A stretch of 51,918 bases of DNA, taken from Planctomycetota bacterium. GTDB taxonomy: Bacteria > Planctomycetota > UBA1135 > GCA-002686595. The notes beneath the pieces were generated by a model. It worked only from the letters and a program-made list of their open reading frames with translations, did not search any database and was not told the DNA's origin. Where the stretch lies: positions 1-51,918 of the forward strand of contig JANQEJ010000055.1 of the NCBI GenBank assembly GCA_028278425.1, in the 5' to 3' direction. The translations under genes and the position numbers were made by a program. Below are positions 17,494 through 26,078 of this stretch, piece after piece (within the stretch, counting starts at the first letter, position 1; each line of letters opens with the position of its first letter).

Positions 17494-18947
17494 GCGGGCT
17501 CCTCCCGTTCCGCTGCGGCGGCGATGCCTTTGAGCATCCCGTCGAACACGAGGGCGTGGAAGGGGCAGACCGCGTACCAGTACGCGAGCCCGAAGAGGCC
17601 GAGCGGATCGAAGACGGCGGTCTGGCGGATGCGCGCCCCCTCGCCCTCGGGAAGGACCTCGAACTCGAGCCGGCCCCGCCCTGGGAGCTTCATCTCCGCC
17701 TTCAGCAGCAGCCGCCGCCCCTCGTCCAGCGCCTCCACGCGCCAGCAGTCTACGTGATCGCCGATGCGAAGCGTTTCGGGATCCCTGCGCCGCAACGAGA
17801 GGCCGGGTCCGCCGATGAGCTTGTCCATCCAGCCGCGCAGCTTCCAGAGCCGGTCGTGCGCGTACCAGCCCGTCGCGCCGCCGATCCGCGCGATCGCGGC
17901 GAAGGCGCGCGCGGGCGGTGCGGCCACGCGAACGGAGCGCGAGTCGACCATGCGGTTGCCGACCCGGACGCCCGCGCGCGGCGCGCGCTCGGGGACGGTC
18001 GTCGTCAGCGCGTCCACGTCGAGCGGCTCGCGCTCCTCGTGCTCCAGCGCGTCCGCGATCGCTCGGGCCATTCCCGCCGGCCGCACGTCGAAGAGCTCCT
18101 CGGCCGCCGCGGGGTCCTCGACGACCGTCGAGTGCTTGATGCTCTCGACCAGGGCCCGTCCGACGCGGGCGTAGAGCGGCGTCACCAGCCCGAGCCAGAG
18201 GCTCGAGAGCCGCGGGGTCAGCACCGGCACCTTGATCATGGCGCGGGAGAGCCCGCGCTGGCGCGCGTACTCCCGCATCAGGTCGCCGTAGGAGACGCGG
18301 TCCGCGCCGCCGACCTCGACGATGCGGCTCTCCGCGAGCGGGACGTCGACCGCCTCGGACAGGTAGACCAGCAGGTCCTCGATGGCGATCGGCTGCGCCT
18401 CGACCTCGACCCAGCGCGGGGTGATCATGACGGGCAGGCGCTCCACGAGCGCGCGCACCATCTCGAAGGAGAGGCTGCCGGAGCCGATCACGATCGAGGC
18501 CCGCAGCTCGATCACCGGCACTCCCGAGGAGCGGAGGATCTCCCCCACCTCGTGCCGGCTGCGCAGGTGCGGGGAGAGGTCGTCGCCCACGCCGAGCCCG
18601 CCGAGATAGACGATGCGCCGCACCCCGGCGCGCCGCGCCGCCGACGCGAAGTTCTCCGCCGCCCGCCGGTCGACCCGCGCGAAGTCGGCGCCCGCGGCCA
18701 TCGAGTGGATCATGTAGAAGGCGGTGTCGACGCCGCGCAGAGCCGCGTCGAGAGCGGCGGGGTCCAAGACGTCTCCGGCGACGACCTCCGTCCGCGCGGA
18801 TGCGCTGACCGCGGCGGTGGCGGGATTGCGCACCATGCAGCGGAGCGCGAGACCGCGCGCCTCCAGCTTGGCGCGAAGCCGCCCGCCCACGTAGCCGGTG
18901 ACCCCCGTGAGGAGGATCAAGCGGTCGCTTCCGGCCGCAGGGGTCAT
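17478..18947 (-). CDS. NAD(P)-binding SDR fused to DUF2867
   Basis: A 489-residue protein. The N-terminal atypical short-chain dehydrogenase domain (about 8-300) has the nucleotide motif TGVTGYVGGRL and YLGGLG. The C-terminal DUF2867/SRPBCC domain (about 330-485) contains GGATGWYAHDRLWKLRGWMD and FGLAYWYAVCPFH. This fusion is common beside DUF523 and TIGR01777 proteins in photolyase clusters; its substrate is not known. The ATG overlaps the TIGR01777 stop (ATGA at 18944-18947). It is probably cytosolic. Confidence 0.87.
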   Translation of the reverse strand: MTPAAGSDRLILLTGVTGYVGGRLRAKLEARGLALRCMVRNPATAAVSASARTEVVAGDVLDPAALDAALRGVDTAFYMIHSMAAGADFARVDRRAAENFASAARRAGVRRIVYLGGLGVGDDLSPHLRSRHEVGEILRSSGVPVIELRASIVIGSGSLSFEMVRALVERLPVMITPRWVEVEAQPIAIEDLLVYLSEAVDVPLAESRIVEVGGADRVSYGDLMREYARQRGLSRAMIKVPVLTPRLSSLWLGLVTPLYARVGRALVESIKHSTVVEDPAAAEELFDVRPAGMARAIADALEHEEREPLDVDALTTTVPERAPRAGVRVGNRMVDSRSVRVAAPPARAFAAIARIGGATGWYAHDRLWKLRGWMDKLIGGPGLSLRRRDPETLRIGDHVDCWRVEALDEGRRLLLKAEMKLPGRGRLEFEVLPEGEGARIRQTAVFDPLGLFGLAYWYAVCPFHALVFDGMLKGIAAAAEREEPAWRPA

Positions 18948-19849
18948 GCGGAGTCCTTTCCCAGTGCGGCGCGCAGTGCGCCCTCCAGATCGGCGTGCCG
19001 GAACTCGAAGCCCGTCGCCAGGAGCGCCTTGGGCTCGACGCGCGTGCTGGCGAGCAGGAGCTCGTCCGCCATCTTGCCGAAGGCGAGGCGCGCCGCCGGG
19101 GCCGGCAGCGGGAAGATCGTCGGCCGCGAGAGAACGCGGCCCAGCGTCTTCGTGTACTCGGTGTTCGTCACCGGACGCGAGCTGACCGCGTTGACGGGCC
19201 CCTCGAGCGAGTCGGTGACGAGCGCGTGGTGGATCGCGCTGACGACGTCCTCCAGCTCGATCCAGCTCATCCACTGGCGGCCGTTGCCGATCTTCCCGGC
19301 GAGGCCGAGCTGGAACGGAACGAGCATCTTCGCCAGCGCGCCGCCGTCCTTGCTCAAGACGACGCCGATGCGGAGGTTCACCACGCGGATGCCCGCGGCG
19401 CGCGCGGGCTCGCAGGCGTCCTCCCATTCCTTGCAGACGCCGGCGAGGAAGCCCGGGCCCGGCGCATCGCGCTCGTCGAGCGCCTCGTCGGAGCGGTCGC
19501 CGTAGAAGCCGATGGCCGACGCGCAGACGAGCACCTTCGGCTTGCGCGCCAGGCTCGCGAGCTTCTCGCAGAGGAAGCGCGTGCCCTCGACGCGGCTGTC
19601 CCGGATCCGCCGCATCTTCGCGTCGGTCCAGCGCCCCTCGGCGATGCTCTCGCCGGCCAGGTGGACGACGGCGTCGAAGCCCTCGAGGTCTCCGCCCTGG
19701 AGCGAGCGCGCGGCGGGATCCCATCGCACGTCCCGGCCGTTGACGGCGGGACGCCGGACGAGGGTGTTGACGTCGAGACCCTTCCCGGTCAGGCGCGCGA
19801 GGAGCGCGCCTCCGATCAAGCCGGACGAACCACTGACGAGCACTTTCAT
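18944..19849 (-). CDS. TIGR01777 family epimerase (YfcH-like)
   Basis: A 301-residue NAD(P)-binding extended SDR. It begins with MKVLVSGSSGLIGGALLARL and contains VHLAGESIAEGRW, ASAIGFYGDRSDE, LRIGVVLSKDGGALAKM and the DUF1731-type C-terminus (LLASTRVEPKALLATGFEF), all diagnostic of TIGR01777. It is the first gene of the coupled seven-gene light operon. The exact reaction is unknown for the family. The ATG is used; no strong Shine-Dalgarno precedes it. Confidence 0.88.
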   Translation of the reverse strand: MKVLVSGSSGLIGGALLARLTGKGLDVNTLVRRPAVNGRDVRWDPAARSLQGGDLEGFDAVVHLAGESIAEGRWTDAKMRRIRDSRVEGTRFLCEKLASLARKPKVLVCASAIGFYGDRSDEALDERDAPGPGFLAGVCKEWEDACEPARAAGIRVVNLRIGVVLSKDGGALAKMLVPFQLGLAGKIGNGRQWMSWIELEDVVSAIHHALVTDSLEGPVNAVSSRPVTNTEYTKTLGRVLSRPTIFPLPAPAARLAFGKMADELLLASTRVEPKALLATGFEFRHADLEGALRAALGKDSA

Positions 19850-19960
19850 GGCAGCGACTCACGCGAACGAATCGACCGCGCGGAGCGAAGCGAGCCGGCG
19901 GCCGGCCGGCCGATGGGAGCCGTCCGCGGGCCCGGCGGTCCCGACGGCGGGATCACCGAA
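19850..19960 (-). promoter_or_regulatory. Upstream region of the light operon, lacking TANNNT
   Basis: These 111 bases separate the hydrolase stop from the operon start. They contain no TA dinucleotide on either strand, so no TANNNT or TATAAT-like -10 box exists. This is unlike most other operon starts in the window and fits use of an alternative sigma factor. A GC-rich GGCCGGCC stretch is present. No ECF promoter can be assigned with confidence. Confidence 0.4.
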
Positions 19961-21043
19961 TCAGGGGCTTGTTCGCCCCTCCCGGGGCTCCGGATGCCCT
20001 TTTCGCGTCGGTTTCCGCGGCCCGGGGGGCCCCGGCCAGGTCGCCTCCCGGACCGCGCGGAGCTCCGCGGCGAAGCGCTCCGGCTCCTCCAGGAACGGCG
20101 CGTGGGCGGAGCGCTCGAACCAGACGAGGGACTTCGCGGGCGCGGCGAGGACGTCCAGGTACTCCTCGACGAGCGCGGCGGGCGACACGCGGTCGTGGCG
20201 GCCCTGGAAGAACCACACCGGCACCTCGACCGAGCGGACGGCCTCGATCAGCGTGCCGTCGAGCACGTCGTAGCGGACGTGCTCCTCGGTGAAGGCGGCG
20301 CCGCGCCGGAGGCGCCAGAGGTCGACCGGGGAGTACTCGGGGGCGAGGAGCGCCGCCGCGACGAGCCGGCCGTAGCCGCTCTCCCCGTGGAGCATGCCCC
20401 CGAGCTCGGCGAGCCAGCGGGAGTGCGCGTCGGCGCCGCGCAACTCGAGGTCGTCCAGGGCCTCCGCCACTCCGCGGCGCTCCGCCTCGGCGCGGATCCA
20501 CTCGCCCGCGGCGCGCTCGGCGCGGACGTGATCGACCACCTGGCCGACGCCGACGTAGGCGTGGAAGAGCTCGGGATGCCGCTCGACGAGCAGCATGCCG
20601 AGGTAGCTCCCCCAGGAGTAGCCGACGAGGTAGACGCGCTCCACGCCGAAGCGGTCGCGGAGCGCGTCGATCAACTCGCGCGCGTCGGCGAGGTAGCGCG
20701 ACGTCCGCAGCGAGTCGGCGGGAACGTCGGCGGACCACGAGCGGCCGGCGCCGCGCTGGTCCCACTGGACCATCACGAAGTCCCGCTCGAGCGGGCGCTG
20801 GAAGCGGTGCGCCAGGTACGACGTCGGCGAGCCCGGCCCGCCGTGGACGAAGAGGCACACGGGATTCCGCCGGTCGCGGCCGCGGATCAGCACGGACTGC
20901 TCCCAGCCGCCCAGCTCGATTCGCTCGAGCGTCGCGACGCTTTCGGCGAGCCTCCGCCCGCGCTCGTCGCGGAAGGCCGGCGTTCCCGCGCAGGCGACGA
21001 GGGCCAGCGCAAGAACGGGGGACGCGCGGAACCGGCGCTGCAC
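19961..21043 (-). CDS. Lipoprotein alpha/beta hydrolase (S33, proline iminopeptidase-like)
   Basis: A 360-residue protein starting at GTG, with a signal ending in the lipobox LVAC (Cys18). It has the oxyanion motif HGGPG (67-71), the nucleophile elbow GYSWGS (Ser143), and the likely acid and base in GRHDRVSP and SAHAPFLEEP. HGGPG and WDQRGAG are typical of prolyl aminopeptidase-like S33 enzymes, so it may release N-terminal residues or hydrolyse small amides or esters in the envelope. TAGGGT lies 6 bases before the GTG. A stem AGGGGC/GCCCCT covers the stop codon (19963-19980). Confidence 0.87.
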   Translation of the reverse strand: MQRRFRASPVLALALVACAGTPAFRDERGRRLAESVATLERIELGGWEQSVLIRGRDRRNPVCLFVHGGPGSPTSYLAHRFQRPLERDFVMVQWDQRGAGRSWSADVPADSLRTSRYLADARELIDALRDRFGVERVYLVGYSWGSYLGMLLVERHPELFHAYVGVGQVVDHVRAERAAGEWIRAEAERRGVAEALDDLELRGADAHSRWLAELGGMLHGESGYGRLVAAALLAPEYSPVDLWRLRRGAAFTEEHVRYDVLDGTLIEAVRSVEVPVWFFQGRHDRVSPAALVEEYLDVLAAPAKSLVWFERSAHAPFLEEPERFAAELRAVREATWPGPPGPRKPTRKGHPEPREGRTSP

Positions 21044-21049
21044 GCGGAC

Positions 21050-21055
21050 ACCCTA
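21050..21055 (-). promoter_or_regulatory. -10 box TAGGGT, probable leaderless start
   Basis: On the minus strand TAGGGT is followed by 6 bases and then the GTG of the hydrolase gene. No Shine-Dalgarno is seen, so a transcript starting at or next to the GTG is likely. Confidence 0.45.
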
Positions 21056-21182
21056 GCGGGGCTCCGGGCCGTCGCCTACCCATTCGTCCATACGGGTCTA
21101 CGCCGGGCAGCGCACGAAGTCCCGGGACGCGCGCCGTCGATGAGACGGGGGTCGACCCCCGATCGACGAAGGGAGCACCGAG

Positions 21183-21839
21183 ATGAAGAAAGTCACGGAG
21201 GTCCTGCGGGACGAACATTGCCTCATCGCGCGCGCCGCGGCGTGCCTGGACCGCGTCGCCGACGAAGTGCTCGCAACCGACGACCTGCGCGTCGTGGTCG
21301 CGCTCGATCTGCTCGAGTTCTTCGAGGACTTCGCGGACGGCGCGCACCAGGAAAAAGAGGAGCGGCATCTCTTTCCGGCGCTGCTCCGGCTCGGCCTGGC
21401 CAAGCACCGCGTGTTCGAGCTTCTCGACGACCACGAGAACGAGCGCGAGGCCCTGCGGTCGATGTGGCGGAACCTGGAGGGCGCCGCCTGCGGCGATCCC
21501 CTGAGCCTGGACGACTTCGTGCGCTTCGCGGTGGAGTACGCGGCGGACCAGCGCCGGCACGCGGACAAGGAGAACCACGTCCTCCTCCCGCTCGTCGAGG
21601 AGCTCATGGACGCCGACACCGAGCGCCGGGTGCTCGCCGGCTTCCGCGAGATCGATTCCAAGCTCCCGCGCAAGACGCGGGCGCACTACGTCGCGCTCGT
21701 GCAGCGGGCGGCCCGGCGGCTCGGGTCGCAGATCGCCCCCCGCGGCGTCACTTCCGCGCGGCGAGGGGCCGCGCGGGGCGGGTATCGTCCGTCCGCGACG
21801 CTACGGCCGCGCGGATCTTCGCGTGGAGCTCGGAGCTGA
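21183..21839 (+). CDS. Hemerythrin HHE domain protein
   Basis: A 218-residue protein with a four-helix hemerythrin pattern: DEHCLI, HQEKEERHLFP, DDHENER and HADKENHVLLP supply the His/Glu set for a di-iron site. It may bind oxygen or sense oxygen, NO or iron in the cytosol. GGGAG precedes the ATG by 9 bases. The last ~30 residues are Arg/Ser/Gly-rich, and the end (from 21748) overlaps the convergent histidine-kinase gene by 92 bases, so the true conserved protein may end near residue 180. Confidence 0.83.
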   Translation: MKKVTEVLRDEHCLIARAAACLDRVADEVLATDDLRVVVALDLLEFFEDFADGAHQEKEERHLFPALLRLGLAKHRVFELLDDHENEREALRSMWRNLEGAACGDPLSLDDFVRFAVEYAADQRRHADKENHVLLPLVEELMDADTERRVLAGFREIDSKLPRKTRAHYVALVQRAARRLGSQIAPRGVTSARRGAARGGYRPSATLRPRGSSRGARS

Positions 21840-24042
21840 CGTAGGGCTTCTTCAGGAAGCCCGCGACGCCCCGTTCGGCGACGTCCTCCGCCTCCTGGTA
21901 CCCGCTCGAGATGATCACCGGCAGGTCCGGGCGGAGCCGGCGCAGCTCGCGAAGCGTCTCCCGTCCGTCCATGCGCGGCATGGTGAGGTCGAGGACGACG
22001 ACCAGGACGTCGTCGGCGTGCTTCTCGACGAGCTCCAAAGCCTCGACGCCGTCGGCGGCGGGCAGGGCGTGCAAGCCCATCTCTTCCACCATTCCGCTCG
22101 CGACCTCGCGGACCCCGTCTTCGTCGTCGACGATCAGGACGAACCCGGCGCGCTCGGCCGCGCCGAGCGCGTCGCGCGTTTCCTCGCCCTTGCCCGGCAC
22201 CTGCGCCCGGGAGGCCGGCAGCAGAACGCGCACTCTCGTCCCCACGCCGGGCGTGGAGTCGAGCCGGATCGCGCCGCCGTGCCCGCGCACGATTCCGAGC
22301 ACGGCGGCGAGGCCGAGCCCGCGTCCCTGGAACTTCGTGGTGAAGAACGGATCGAAGATCCGCGCGGACGTCTCCGCGGTCATCCCGCAGCCCGTGTCCG
22401 TGACCTCGGCGCACACGTAGAAACCGGGCGCGAGGTCGTTCCCGAGCAGCATCCCGTCGAGCTCGCGGCGGTCCGCCTTGACGGTGGACGTTCGCACGAC
22501 GATCGTCCCCGGTTGATCCTCCAGCGCGTCCGAGGCGTTGGTGATCAGGTTCATGCAGACCTGCCGCAACTGCGACGCGTCGCCCTCGACGGCGGCGAGG
22601 CCGGGATCCAGCTCGCAGCGGAGCTCGGCGCTCTTGGAGATGGAAACGCGCAAGACGCCCGCCATCTCGCCGAGGAGCTGCGAGAGATCGATCGGCTCGA
22701 CGACGTGGCGGCCCTTTCCCGCGTAGGTCAGCATCGAGCGCACGAGGTCCGCCGCCTGCGTGGCGGCGAGCGAGATCTGCGTGAGCTCGTGCCGCACGGT
22801 CGTGCCGGGGCCCTGCTTGCGCAGCGCGAGATCCGCGTTGCCGAGAACGCACATCAAGAGGTTGTTGAAGTCGTGCGCGATGCCTCCGGCGAGGATCTCG
22901 AGCCCTTCGAGCCTCTGCGCGTGCTGCACGTGGTGCTCCAGCCTCCGCTGCTCCTCCTCGGCGCGCATCACCTCCTCGATCCGCTCGGTCCGCTTCCGCA
23001 GCGCGGTCAGGTACGAGGCGAAGAGCACCGTGATCATCAGGCCGGCGAGGAGCGCCCCGAGCGGCGTGCGCGACCGCAGGCCCGCGAGGTACTCCTCCGT
23101 GGGGCGGAAGACGAGGCTCCAGTTCCGCTCACCGCAGGCGAGCGGCACCGTGCGGCGCTGGTCCCCCGCACGTTCCACTTCGCGGCCCACGCCGCTCCGT
23201 AGCCGCGTGTCGTAGAGCAGCGGATCGTCCGGCGCGTCGGCGTCGAGCAACGTCACGTCGATCGCGAGGCCGTCGAGGTCCGCGAGGGCGCTCTCGACGA
23301 TGTCGCCGATGCGGAACACGCCCACCAGGTAACCCTCGACGTTGGCCCGGCGGTCCTCCAGCGTCTCCGTCGGCGCATCCCGGCGGTACCGGGGCAGGAA
23401 CGCCAGGAAGCCGTGCTCCCCCTGAACGAGATCGATCCGCGCGGTGGAGACGAGCTTGCCCGTGTCGCGCGCGTTGCTCAGCGCCGCGAGGCGCCGGGGC
23501 TCGGAGGCGACGTCGAAGCCGAGCGCGCTCTCGTTGCCCGCGTACGGCTCCAGGTAGTGGACGACGACGTACTCCGGGCGCTCCGTCGCCGGCACCATTC
23601 CGTCGGGCGCGCGCTGGGTGATCGCGTAGGTCGGAAAGTCGAGCCGGCCCGCCGCCTCGTGCGCGTCGCGCTCGGCGGCGACGACGCGCGGGTTCCACCC
23701 GAACCCCTGGATGGTCGGGCGCCGCTCGAGAATCGGCCTCACGAACTCCGCGAAGACGTCGCGCGTGACGTCGGGATGGACGTCGTAGAGGGACGAGAGA
23801 AACTGGAGCGATCCGAGGTCGTCGGCGAGCTGCTCCCGGATCCCGATCGCCCGCTCCTCCGTGTCGAGGCGGAAGCGGCTCTCGACGAAGCGCTCCTCCT
23901 GGTCGAGCAGCAGGCGCCAGAGGGCGACCGACGACGCGAGTCCCACGAGGAGCACGGCGACCGGCAGGTGAACCGTCCGCCGTCGGTCCGGACGGCGCGC
24001 ACGGGCCGGGCTTTCCTGTCGCTTGTCCACGGAGGCTGCCAC
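21748..24042 (-). CDS. CHASE-domain hybrid sensor histidine kinase
   Basis: A 764-residue protein. TM helix 1 is at ~27-45, an extracytoplasmic CHASE domain at ~70-290 (QGFGWNPRV, AYAGNESALGFDV-like), and TM helix 2 at ~329-350. The HisKA phosphoacceptor is AHDFNNLL (His390). The HATPase has NLITNASDAL, DTGCGM and GRGLGLAAVLGI. The C-terminal receiver has Asp685 in LDLTMPRMDG and the conserved Lys in FLKKP. A small diffusible ligand is likely sensed outside, with internal phosphotransfer to the receiver; no partner regulator is nearby. GTG start; TATCGT lies only 3 bases before it, so a GTG at codon 5 is an alternative start. Confidence 0.9.
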   Translation of the reverse strand: MAASVDKRQESPARARRPDRRRTVHLPVAVLLVGLASSVALWRLLLDQEERFVESRFRLDTEERAIGIREQLADDLGSLQFLSSLYDVHPDVTRDVFAEFVRPILERRPTIQGFGWNPRVVAAERDAHEAAGRLDFPTYAITQRAPDGMVPATERPEYVVVHYLEPYAGNESALGFDVASEPRRLAALSNARDTGKLVSTARIDLVQGEHGFLAFLPRYRRDAPTETLEDRRANVEGYLVGVFRIGDIVESALADLDGLAIDVTLLDADAPDDPLLYDTRLRSGVGREVERAGDQRRTVPLACGERNWSLVFRPTEEYLAGLRSRTPLGALLAGLMITVLFASYLTALRKRTERIEEVMRAEEEQRRLEHHVQHAQRLEGLEILAGGIAHDFNNLLMCVLGNADLALRKQGPGTTVRHELTQISLAATQAADLVRSMLTYAGKGRHVVEPIDLSQLLGEMAGVLRVSISKSAELRCELDPGLAAVEGDASQLRQVCMNLITNASDALEDQPGTIVVRTSTVKADRRELDGMLLGNDLAPGFYVCAEVTDTGCGMTAETSARIFDPFFTTKFQGRGLGLAAVLGIVRGHGGAIRLDSTPGVGTRVRVLLPASRAQVPGKGEETRDALGAAERAGFVLIVDDEDGVREVASGMVEEMGLHALPAADGVEALELVEKHADDVLVVVLDLTMPRMDGRETLRELRRLRPDLPVIISSGYQEAEDVAERGVAGFLKKPYVSSELHAKIRAAVASRTDDTRPARPLAARK

Positions 24043-24136
24043 CCAACGATAGGAGTCCGAAGCGGGAGAAAGAACCCCGCAGCGGCGGTTCGCGAGCCTC
24101 CGTCCGCGATGTGGGAGAGCCGGCGGCGCCGGAGGG

Positions 24137-24142
24137 TAGTCT
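24137..24142 (+). promoter_or_regulatory. -10 box TAGTCT, probable leaderless start
   Basis: TAGTCT lies exactly 7 bases before the ATG at 24150 and there is no ribosome binding site. This supports both the chosen start and a leaderless mRNA. Confidence 0.5.
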
Positions 24143-24149
24143 GTCCGCG

Positions 24150-26075
24150 ATGCGCCCCTCTACCTTCCACGCCGTCCTAGCGTTTCTCGTCCTCGGCCAC
24201 GCCGCGCCCGCGTTCGCGGAGCAGCGCTCGAACGGGCAAGCCGGCGAGCCCGTGGTCACCTACGAAGTAGCTTTCCCCGCGCCGCAGACGCAGATGGTCG
24301 AGATCGCGATGACCGCGCCCTGCGCCGGCGAGGGGGCGGTCGAGGTGATGCTCCCGGCGTGGCGGCCGGGCCGCTATTCGATCCTCGATCCAGCGAGCGG
24401 GCTGCGCGACGTGCGCGCCACGTCGACCGCCGGGGAGGAGCTCCTGGTCCACAAGATTGCAAAGGCCGCCTGGCGGGTCGAGACCGGCGGAGCCGATGCG
24501 TTTCGCTTCCGCTACCGCCTCTACGCCAACTCGATCGGCGACCGCACGCGGCACGTGGACGCGACGCACGCCTTCCTCTCGGGCTCGGCGGTGTTCGTCT
24601 ACTCGCCGCGCCTGCGCGGGGCGCGGGTGCGCGTCGAGCTCGATCTGCCCGCGGGCTGGGAGGTGGCGACCGGGCTCGAGGAGGAGGACGGCGCGCTCGT
24701 GGCGGCGAGCTACGACGTCCTCGTCGACTCGCCGCTCGAGCTCGGCCTGCACGACCGGCACGCCTTCGAGGCCCTCGGCAAGCCCCACGAGTTGGTCGTC
24801 TGGCCGCCGGGGGTCGAGTACGACGCCGACCGGGTCACCGGCGACCTGACGAAGATCGTCGAGACGCAAGCGGCGATCTTCGGCGGCGACCTGCCCTACT
24901 CGCGCTACGTGTTCCTCGTACACGCCGGCGCGGGCGGCGGCGGCACCGAGCACCTGAACAGCACGATCATGCAGACGCCGCGGGCGGCGCTCGAGGAGAG
25001 CCTCGACGAGGGGGACGCGTACCGGCGCTTCCTCGGCCTCGCGGCCCACGAGTTCTTCCACACCTGGAACGTGAAGCAGCTCCGGCCGGCGGGGATTCAT
25101 CCCTACGACTACCAGAGCGAGAACTACACCGACCTCCTGTGGGTGGCCGAGGGCGGCACGAGCTACTTCGGCGACCTGTCGCTCGCGCGCGCGGGTTTGA
25201 AGAAGCCGAAGAAGTACCTCGACGGCCTCGGCAAGGCGATCGACGCGCTGCGCACGCGGCCCGGAGCGGAGGTGCAGAGCGTCGCCGCCTCGTCGTTCGA
25301 CGCGTGGACCAAAGGGTCACAGCGCTCCGCGGACGACGTGAACTCCGAGGTGTCCTTCTACAGCAAGGGCCTCCTGGTGTGCCTCCTGCTCGACCTCGAG
25401 CTGCGGACCCGCACCGAGAACGCGATCGGACTCGACGGCGTCGTGCGGACGATGTTCGAGCGCTACCCGCTGAGCGGATCCGGATACACGTCCGCCGACC
25501 TGGAGAACGTCCTGGGCATGCTCAGCTACTCGTCCTTCGAGGAGTTCTTCGCTTCCTTCGTCGACGGCACGGAGCCGCTGCCCTTCGAGGAAGTGCTCCC
25601 GGTCGTGGGGCTCGAGCTCTACCTCAAGCCGGAGAAGAAGGACGAGGACGAAGCATCCGAGGAGGAAGAGAACGGCGAAGCCGAGGACGAGGACGGACCG
25701 CTCGAGACGAAGGCCTACCTCGGCCTCCGGATGAACGGCGCGCGCGTCGGCGCCGTCCTCGCCGACGGACCCGCCTACGCCGCCGGCGTTCTTCCCGGCG
25801 ACGAGATCGTCGCGCTGAACGGCCGGCGCCCGGGCGACATGGACAAGCGGCTGAAGCGACTCGAGCCCGGCGACACGGTCACGCTGCACCTCTTCCGTCG
25901 GGACGAGCTGCTCGTGCTCGAGGTCGTGCTCGGCGGCGTGCCCGCGGCCAAGTGGACCGTCCGGCGCGTGAAGGAGCCGACCGGAGCGCAGAAGGCGGCG
26001 TACGAAGCGTGGCTCGGACAGCCCTGGCCCGAGAAGAAGACGGAAGAGAAAGCCCCGGAGCCCGAGGACGGCTGA
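24150..26075 (+). CDS. M61 family peptidase with PDZ domain
   Basis: A 641-residue secreted protein with a signal peptide ending in APAFA. The M61 zinc motif HEFFH is at 300-304, followed by TWNVKQLRP and Glu334 in WVAEGGTSYF, the glycyl-aminopeptidase arrangement. Residues ~493-519 are a very acidic low-complexity linker. A PDZ domain follows (about 525-610) with YLGLRM, GPAYAAGVLPGDEIVALNG. The ATG at 24150 was preferred to an upstream ATG at 24111 because it begins a clean signal peptide and has a TANNNT box 7 bases upstream. It ends 3 bases before the convergent cupin gene's stop. Confidence 0.9.
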   Translation: MRPSTFHAVLAFLVLGHAAPAFAEQRSNGQAGEPVVTYEVAFPAPQTQMVEIAMTAPCAGEGAVEVMLPAWRPGRYSILDPASGLRDVRATSTAGEELLVHKIAKAAWRVETGGADAFRFRYRLYANSIGDRTRHVDATHAFLSGSAVFVYSPRLRGARVRVELDLPAGWEVATGLEEEDGALVAASYDVLVDSPLELGLHDRHAFEALGKPHELVVWPPGVEYDADRVTGDLTKIVETQAAIFGGDLPYSRYVFLVHAGAGGGGTEHLNSTIMQTPRAALEESLDEGDAYRRFLGLAAHEFFHTWNVKQLRPAGIHPYDYQSENYTDLLWVAEGGTSYFGDLSLARAGLKKPKKYLDGLGKAIDALRTRPGAEVQSVAASSFDAWTKGSQRSADDVNSEVSFYSKGLLVCLLLDLELRTRTENAIGLDGVVRTMFERYPLSGSGYTSADLENVLGMLSYSSFEEFFASFVDGTEPLPFEEVLPVVGLELYLKPEKKDEDEASEEEENGEAEDEDGPLETKAYLGLRMNGARVGAVLADGPAYAAGVLPGDEIVALNGRRPGDMDKRLKRLEPGDTVTLHLFRRDELLVLEVVLGGVPAAKWTVRRVKEPTGAQKAAYEAWLGQPWPEKKTEEKAPEPEDG

Positions 26076-26078
26076 CGC

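Noticed and set aside
19950-19960. TGATCC and TTCGGTG on the minus strand upstream of the light operon, the former like an RpoE/ChrR-type -35
   Set aside because: No matching -10 element follows at 16-18 bases, and TTCGGTG (also at 5330-5336 before the other sigma gene) is too short and differently spaced to call a shared promoter.
24111-24149. ATG at 24111 as start of the M61 peptidase
   Set aside because: It adds 13 residues before the signal peptide and lies upstream of the -10 box placed for the ATG at 24150.
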